A DNA stretch of 64,000 bases, taken from positions 3,926,458 through 3,990,457 of the forward strand of contig OZ024790.1 in the NCBI GenBank assembly GCA_964017065.1. Reading direction: 5' to 3'. Shown piece after piece: positions 45,301 through 64,000 of the stretch; within the stretch, counting starts at the first letter, position 1, and the number at the start of each line of letters is the position of its first letter. This stretch comes from Haliclona indistincta (taxonomy: Eukaryota; Porifera; Demospongiae; Haplosclerida; Chalinidae). The position numbers and the translations under genes were made by a program. The notes beneath the pieces were generated by a model. The model searched no databases and was not told the origin of the DNA. It saw nothing but the letters and a program-made list of their open reading frames with translations.

Positions 45301-48300
45301 CAGGCACTGAAGTGCCAATTGGAAAAATAATATTGTAATTTGCATCAGAGTTTTGGACGATGTCAACTTAATGAGTATGCATCAAAATTGAATATACTTG
45401 TATATCACCTTTTATTTAGTCCAATTATTTTTGCAGGGTTTAGATCATTTCATGGAAAATCTTCAGCGCATACCTAAGAAAATTGGGAAAAACAACCAAA
45501 CTTTAATAATGCGTGCCTAAATTTAGGCATAGTTATGATGATAAATTGCAGCATGGCATGCCTAAATTTAGGCACCCGTGCTATGCCTAAATTTAGGCAT
45601 TTCAGTAGCCTAAATTGATGCAATTTACTTCATAATTCGGCAATAATTATAGGACAGCACGCCTAAATTTAGGCCCACATGCCTAAATATAGGTAAACAT
45701 GCCTAAATTTAGGCATCCCTGCCTAAATTTAGGCATGCTTACCTAAACTTTAGAGGTTTTAGTGGACTCTAGAAATCTAGCATGCCTAAATTTAGGCAGC
45801 TCATACTTCAGTTTTGATCTAAAATTAGGTCATTTTAGAGCAAAGGTGCCTACATTTATAGGCATCTATCGTCAAATAATGTTATGAGCAAAATTTGTAC
45901 GTTTTGTTAGGCAAATGCTAAAGATAATCAATAAAAAGGTATCAAACATGCAAAAAATAATTGGCAGAAATAAAAAATAACATGATTTACTATAATACTG
46001 TTATTATATAATTTTGTCAGCTATTATAGTCAGACTGCTATAAAAAATTTAGAATTTAATTTCTCACAGGTCCCCAGTCTCCTGGTGTTCCAGCATCAGT
46101 CCTAGTGTTAACCAGAACTCACAATAGTTTACTGATTCAGTTCACAGTTCCCATTATAACATACTCACCAGAGATCTATCATATACTGTATGGTACACAG
46201 ATGAACAATCTCAACCTCACATCCATCCCTAAAACTGGCTCTACTGATTTCAGTGTTATGAACCAGCAATTCACAGTACCAGTGTTTGGTCTCATGTCTG
46301 ACACGGCTTACCACTATCGAGTACGAGCTAATAACAGCTACAGCAGCTCACAAACAGTGTTATTCAGTGTGACTACACTTTCAGCACGTAAGTTTTAGTA
46401 AACATTAAACTGTAATAGTGTGTACGTACATGTATTCTACTGCAACGCATGTTTGAAGAAAGATGATGTATTGAACTAAGCATCCTCTTTCATTCACTAG
46501 CACCACCTGCTACTCCTGTGAATGTGTCTGGTTCCGTTGTCAATTCTACATCTGCGCTCTTCACATTTCAGTCTCCGCCCACTGATCAGCACAATGGGAT
46601 GCTCACTGGGTTCACCATCACCTGCACACCTTCAGACTCCTCCCAGCTCCCTACTGTCACCTCCACTATCTCCATCACCACTGGAGGCAGTCTCACAGTC
46701 ACTGAGCTTCAGCCAGGAGCAGTGTACACATGTGGTGTTGCTGCTAATAACAGCCATGGCAGTGGACCACCTGCACTTGTATTTATATTGACACCTGAAG
46801 AATGTGAGTATGAGAGAGGGAGTGTGTATGCACTTTATAAAATTAGTATTGTGTGCAAAGAATATTATAAATTAATTATTAGTATTGTGTGCAAAGAATA
46901 TTAATGTTATTAAAAGTTTACTTTGTTAACTGGAAACTCCATACCACTTTAATTTACACAGTGCCTAGTGGACCACCACAGCAGTTTTCAATAATCAGTA
47001 CTGGTGCCACTAACCTCACCTTCTCTTGGTCACCACCTCGTCCTATGGATCAGAATGGCAACATCACAAAATACACACTCTCCTGTCGACAGTCAATGGG
47101 TGGGGCTGGCTCCACTCCTATAGAACAGGTCTATACTGGTTTACCAGCTGGCAATGTCACTTTGGATGGGTTCAGATCATTTGTTGAGTACACCTGTAGT
47201 CTTACTGCTAGTAACAGCAGAGGAGAGGGACCACCAGCAACTGCTATAGGCATGACTGATGTAACTGGTTAGTATAGCTATACGTAATTCATAATACTGG
47301 TACCTCTTCTCTCTCTCTAGCTCCATCTGGTCCTCCCCTCATGTTCTCAGCCAGTCCTCAATCTCGTGTTGTATCATTCTCATGGAGACCAGTAGAGGAA
47401 CAGCTGCAGAATGGAATGATTACCAACTACACTATCACATGTACTCCACATATTGCCATCAACATACATGTCAATACTGATACTGATATGTTCTCAGTTA
47501 CTCATCATGGCTTCACTCCAGCCACTCAGTACAGCTGCAGTATTGTAGCACTGAACTTGGCTGGTAGTGGACCAGCAGCCACTCTGACCTTTACCACTTT
47601 GGACGTAAATAGTAAGAATTGTTTGTTCAGGACAAGTATTTTTAGTGCAGTTATAAATGAGCAATTCACAAGTCCTATCATGTATTTCTTGTAATTTTAA
47701 ATTGTATGATTATACACTAATTGATTTAAAATATTATTTTTTATTTTGTCCAATCAATTTTTGCAGATTTGAACTAATAATATTATTCCTTAGCAAATAC
47801 CTAAGAAAGCTCGTGAAATTGAGTAAATTTTGACTATCACCACCTAAATTTAGGTGCCTCCACTTAAAAGTCATTTTTATATCAAAATTAATTTTAGGCC
47901 ACCTAAATTTAGGTCTGGTCGATGTTTGCAAATTCTTTCAAAACCTTCAAAAATTTAGCAAGGGCACCTAAATTTAGGTGGTGTTGTCTGAACATCAGCA
48001 AAGTTGCCTAAATTTAGGTGGGGTGCTTGATATTAGTCCAAATTTGGATAAAACTGGTTGAGACAGCCTAAATTTAGGCATAGTAGGATGCCTAAATTTA
48101 GGTGGCGATAGTCAAACATTTTGCAATTGGACGAAATAAAAAATAATATGTTAATTTTCATTGTTACATTAATTCTATGAATAATCATTTATGTTATAAT
48201 TACATACATTTTGCAGGCTATGATGATTCAAGGTATACTATCATTATTATTGCTGGAACTGCAAGTGTGATTCTAGCACTACTAACAATGTGTGTGCTAG

Positions 48301-48546
48301 TCACTGTGACAATAATTTGTTGCTGTATGATTATGAGAAGAAAGAGAAGAAAAAATAGCGGTATGTTTAGCTGTGTTTTATCACATTTTTATACACAATC
48401 TCCGCCTTACAGCTCAGAAAAATTTTGAGATAGAAGAAAACGAATGTTATGGTGTTGCGGGAGCTGTTCGTCGGTCCTTTGAACTTAAGGACAATGTTGC
48501 ATATTTTGTAGTGCAAAGGCACTCAGCCCAGGCTAATCCATTATGA
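42378..48546 (+). CDS. Gene B: six Ig, four FN3, transmembrane receptor with ITIM-like tail
   Basis: Twelve exons, all phase 1 except the end: 42378-42432 (signal peptide MAACFCCCFLLACMIAPS), 42969-43256, 43335-43655, 43733-44296 (two Ig), 44346-44678, 44869-45183 (Ig), 46070-46387, 46501-46803, 46962-47267, 47321-47611 (FN3), 48217-48360 (transmembrane), 48413-48546 (tail, stop TGA). The total is about 1,123 residues. For exon 4, the acceptor at 43731-43732 was chosen over the AG at about 43708 because only it keeps frame and avoids a stop. The tail of about 45 residues holds ECYGVAG and VAYFVV. Two introns carry palindrome-array MITEs. It is probably a surface receptor; the ligand is unknown. 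Confidence 0.9.
44679..44775 (+). repeat. (GTGA)n-rich microsatellite starting at a splice donor
   Basis: The donor of gene B exon 5 (G|GTGAGTGAGTG) runs straight into GTGA/GTGT repeats, so several overlapping donor-like sites exist in tandem. Confidence 0.8.
45405..45985. mobile_element. MITE carrying an array of TGCCTAAATTTAGGCA palindromes
   Basis: It lies in the intron 45184-46069 of gene B. The ends resemble TTTTATTTAGTCCAATTATT and its complement. Between about 45508 and 45870 there are at least seven 14-16 nt perfect palindromes (GCCTAAATTTAGGC core) plus degenerate ones at irregular spacing of roughly 20-60 nt. A relative lies at 47735-48148. Confidence 0.75.
47735..48148. mobile_element. 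Second palindrome-array MITE (CACCTAAATTTAGGTG)
   Basis: It lies in the intron 47612-48216 of gene B. The ends read ATTATTTTTTATTTTGTCCA and, on the other strand, ATTATTTTTTATTTCGTCCA, so they are good terminal inverted repeats. The interior has about six palindromes with the same CCTAAATTTAGG core but CACC/GGTG outer bases. The blocks next to the termini (TTTTTGCAG, ATACCTAAGAAA) are shared with the element at 45405. Confidence 0.8.
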
Positions 48547-48699
48547 CAGTAACTGACTAACACATGTGTTCAGTACTGAGTGCAAAGTTGCAAATAGAAG
48601 TAGTGTTGTCTTATATAGTTTTTCTGCTGTTCAAATAATTATTAGTTCTATACACGCAACAGTTATATGATGGGAGTATAATGTTGAAGAAGCTATAGC

Positions 48700-49416
48700 A
48701 GACACTATTATTGAAGTAGACATCATCTTGCAACTATCACCTCTTACAAGGATGCGACTATAAGTGTATTGGAAGGTCCAGTTCTCATTCTCCTAATGTT
48801 GATTAGATATTGAGAGTTTTTGGCGAGTGAGTTTACTTTTTAGCTTCTGAATGGTATGACTGCGTAATATAATTATTATGATGGCTAGACTATATCACTT
48901 TTCTCTAATCAGCTCGATTCTCAACCTGTTGTTACTCACAGTGCTTCACTCCATTAGAGTATCTGCCAGAGTATAAGTAAAATGCAGTAATAAAATTATT
49001 AGAGTGTTGAGTCATAGCATAAGTGTGCTCAGGCCTGTTGTAACTATAGACCCAAAAAGCTAGAAGATATACAGAAAAACTTCATACGAACAAAAGGTTA
49101 TAAAATACCCTATAATATTCTTCACTTATTGTCATTGCTGCTCAGCAATGATATGCAGGATCACCTCGAACTAAGATTGCGGCTATACTCACGTGTGAAA
49201 ATGAGTTATTCCACATATCAATACATTAATTATACTGCATTTTAATTTTTTATTATAATAATTATTATTTAAGCATCAGATCTTCCCATTATTGTTGGAG
49301 TGAGTGTCTGCAGTGTGGTGATTGTGATACTGGCAGTGAGTGTGCTAGTCACTGTGCTCACCTGTTGCTGCATCAACAAGAGAAGAAATAAAAGTGATCA
49401 TGAGAGGAGATACTAA
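48700..49416 (+). pseudogene. Degenerate partial duplicate of gene B, with an intact TM exon
   Basis: 48720-48800 resembles part of Ig exon 44346-44678 (ATCACCTCTTACAA, TGTATTGGA.GGTCCAGTTCT). 48900-48965 resembles the start of exon 44869. Both have lost the reading frame. By contrast 49274-49416 keeps a clean phase 1 acceptor, an open frame with a transmembrane helix (IVGVSVCSVVIVILAVSVLV) similar to gene B exon 11, a CCC motif, a basic stop-transfer (NKRRNKS) and a stop after only about 15 cytoplasmic residues. It could be an alternative last exon of gene B or a relic. Confidence 0.6.
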
Positions 49417-49503
49417 CCAATCCCTTAACTTTAATATTGCACCCGTCCGGTATGCATTTTGGTAACCATGGTAAGCAATGTTAGTGTATCAGTTGAGCAT
49501 GTA

Positions 49504-49635
49504 CAGTGGAACTCCTCTTATCAGACACCCTTCATCCCTATAATAATGGACACTTACTGAATCCCAAATATAAGCCACATATAGCCCCGACCAGAGGACA
49601 GTAACACTGGTGTCCGCTTTAGAGAATTTCCACTG
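49504..49635. mobile_element. 132-bp MITE with CAGTGGAA ends, TA-flanked
   Basis: CAGTGGAACTCCTCTTATCA at the left and TTTCCACTG at the right form inverted termini between TA dinucleotides (49502-49503, 49636-49637). TA duplication and CAGTGGAAC ends are usual for pogo/Tc1-mariner-related MITEs. Non-coding. Confidence 0.7.
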
Positions 49636-50183
49636 TATGATTATCTATGGCGACTCCACCAGAGTCCTGCATGGGTCTGGGTCCTTGTATTGTTATAATC
49701 CTGTTGCCCTCCAGGTGACAATATTTAATACATAACTTAAAATCAAAATCAATGACACCGGCTTTACTTGCTATCACTACTTTAAAGTTGTAGTGAAATT
49801 CAGAATAGTAGTGAATGAGTCCTATGGTGTAGCACAGAAGGAGATTTTCTAAGGGTGTAAATTCAGCAGAGTACATGTATGCCAATAAATTTTATAATTA
49901 TTGAACATCGAATACATTGTATATTGCACTGTGATAGTGTTAAATGCTGATCCAGATCTCGTCACCTGATCGCTTGTCATTGTCTAGTACATTGTAATAG
50001 TATCATGATCATTTTACAACACAAACAACATGATTGAGTATAACATGATTAATTTATAGACTAGGTATTATAGTATGTGATTTGTCACTATAAGTTATAA
50101 AAATCTTTGCTATCACGAAAAAATTAATGTCTAACACACATGCACACAATAATTGTTCACTCCATGAACTGGACAAGTAGGGG
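49636..50183. other. Intergenic stretch between convergent genes B and C
   Basis: AT-rich, no exon recognised. It should hold the 3' UTR of gene C (minus strand) and possibly polyadenylation signals of both genes; a minus-strand AATAAA-type signal could not be singled out. Confidence 0.4.
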
Positions 50184-63838
<13,655 letters not shown>

Positions 63839-64000
63839 CTGGAAAAAAAAGAATCAAAATTATCACAATGTGTTCAAATTTGATGTTTAATGTTATCAGC
63901 TGATCCAATCAGAAAGTGATAATTATTACTAATCAGTGTATTACAACACATGATATTGTTAACCTGACTAAACAGGAAACCAATGCTACCCATTGATAAC

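Noticed and set aside
45500..45870. CRISPR-like array
   Set aside because: The repeats are self-complementary 14-16 nt units at irregular spacing, inside a eukaryotic intron and a MITE. There are no spacers of uniform length or cas genes.

Overview
The window looks like animal nuclear DNA, most likely from a demosponge. Coding sequence is broken into many short exons. Introns are often only 50-90 nt with GTAAGT-type donors and almost always phase 1. Exons encode metazoan extracellular modules (SRCR, IgGFc-binding, Ig, FN3), a receptor tyrosine phosphatase and an SLC35F carrier. Much of the rest is transposon and satellite DNA. The species call is an inference; no RNA gene or bacterial-type feature was seen. 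All exon models below were read by eye from reading frame, splice consensus and domain fit.

Layout. 1-16.5 kb is an accessory, repeat-dominated stretch: foldback repeats, TTAA-targeted terminal-inverted-repeat elements nested in one another, a broken RecQ-like helicase fragment, large microsatellites and a family ending in a 31-nt hairpin. An isolated signal-peptide exon lies at 6.9 kb. 17.4-40.9 kb (+) is one very large gene (gene A). It has five SRCR domains, each split by an inserted IgGFc-binding exon, interleaved with Ig domains, then a run of nine Ig domains, four FN3 domains, a juxtamembrane domain like that of receptor phosphatases, one transmembrane helix and a short cytoplasmic tail. 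My exon sum, including the 6.9 kb exon, gives roughly 5,900 residues. 41.3-42.1 kb (-) is an SLC35F-type transporter remnant disrupted by a hAT-type MITE. 42.4-48.5 kb (+) is gene B: signal peptide, six Ig, four FN3, a transmembrane helix and a tail with an ITIM-like tyrosine. A degenerate partial copy of gene B lies just downstream. 50.2-63.8 kb (-) is the 3' part of a receptor-type protein tyrosine phosphatase (gene C) with tandem phosphatase domains; its ectodomain lies beyond the right edge. Its last intron holds a complete Ty3/gypsy LTR retrotransposon (50.7-55.2 kb) with two LTRs that read as identical.

How the genes may work together (inference): A and B are cell-surface receptors made of recognition and adhesion modules, and C is a tyrosine phosphatase of the class that carries similar ectodomains. 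Gene A even has the membrane-proximal domain of such phosphatases without the enzyme. The most unusual signal is the repeated nesting of an IgGFc-binding domain inside the SRCR fold by a phase-1 symmetric exon, together with recent tandem duplication and module shuffling, as expected of a recognition receptor that diversifies by duplication.
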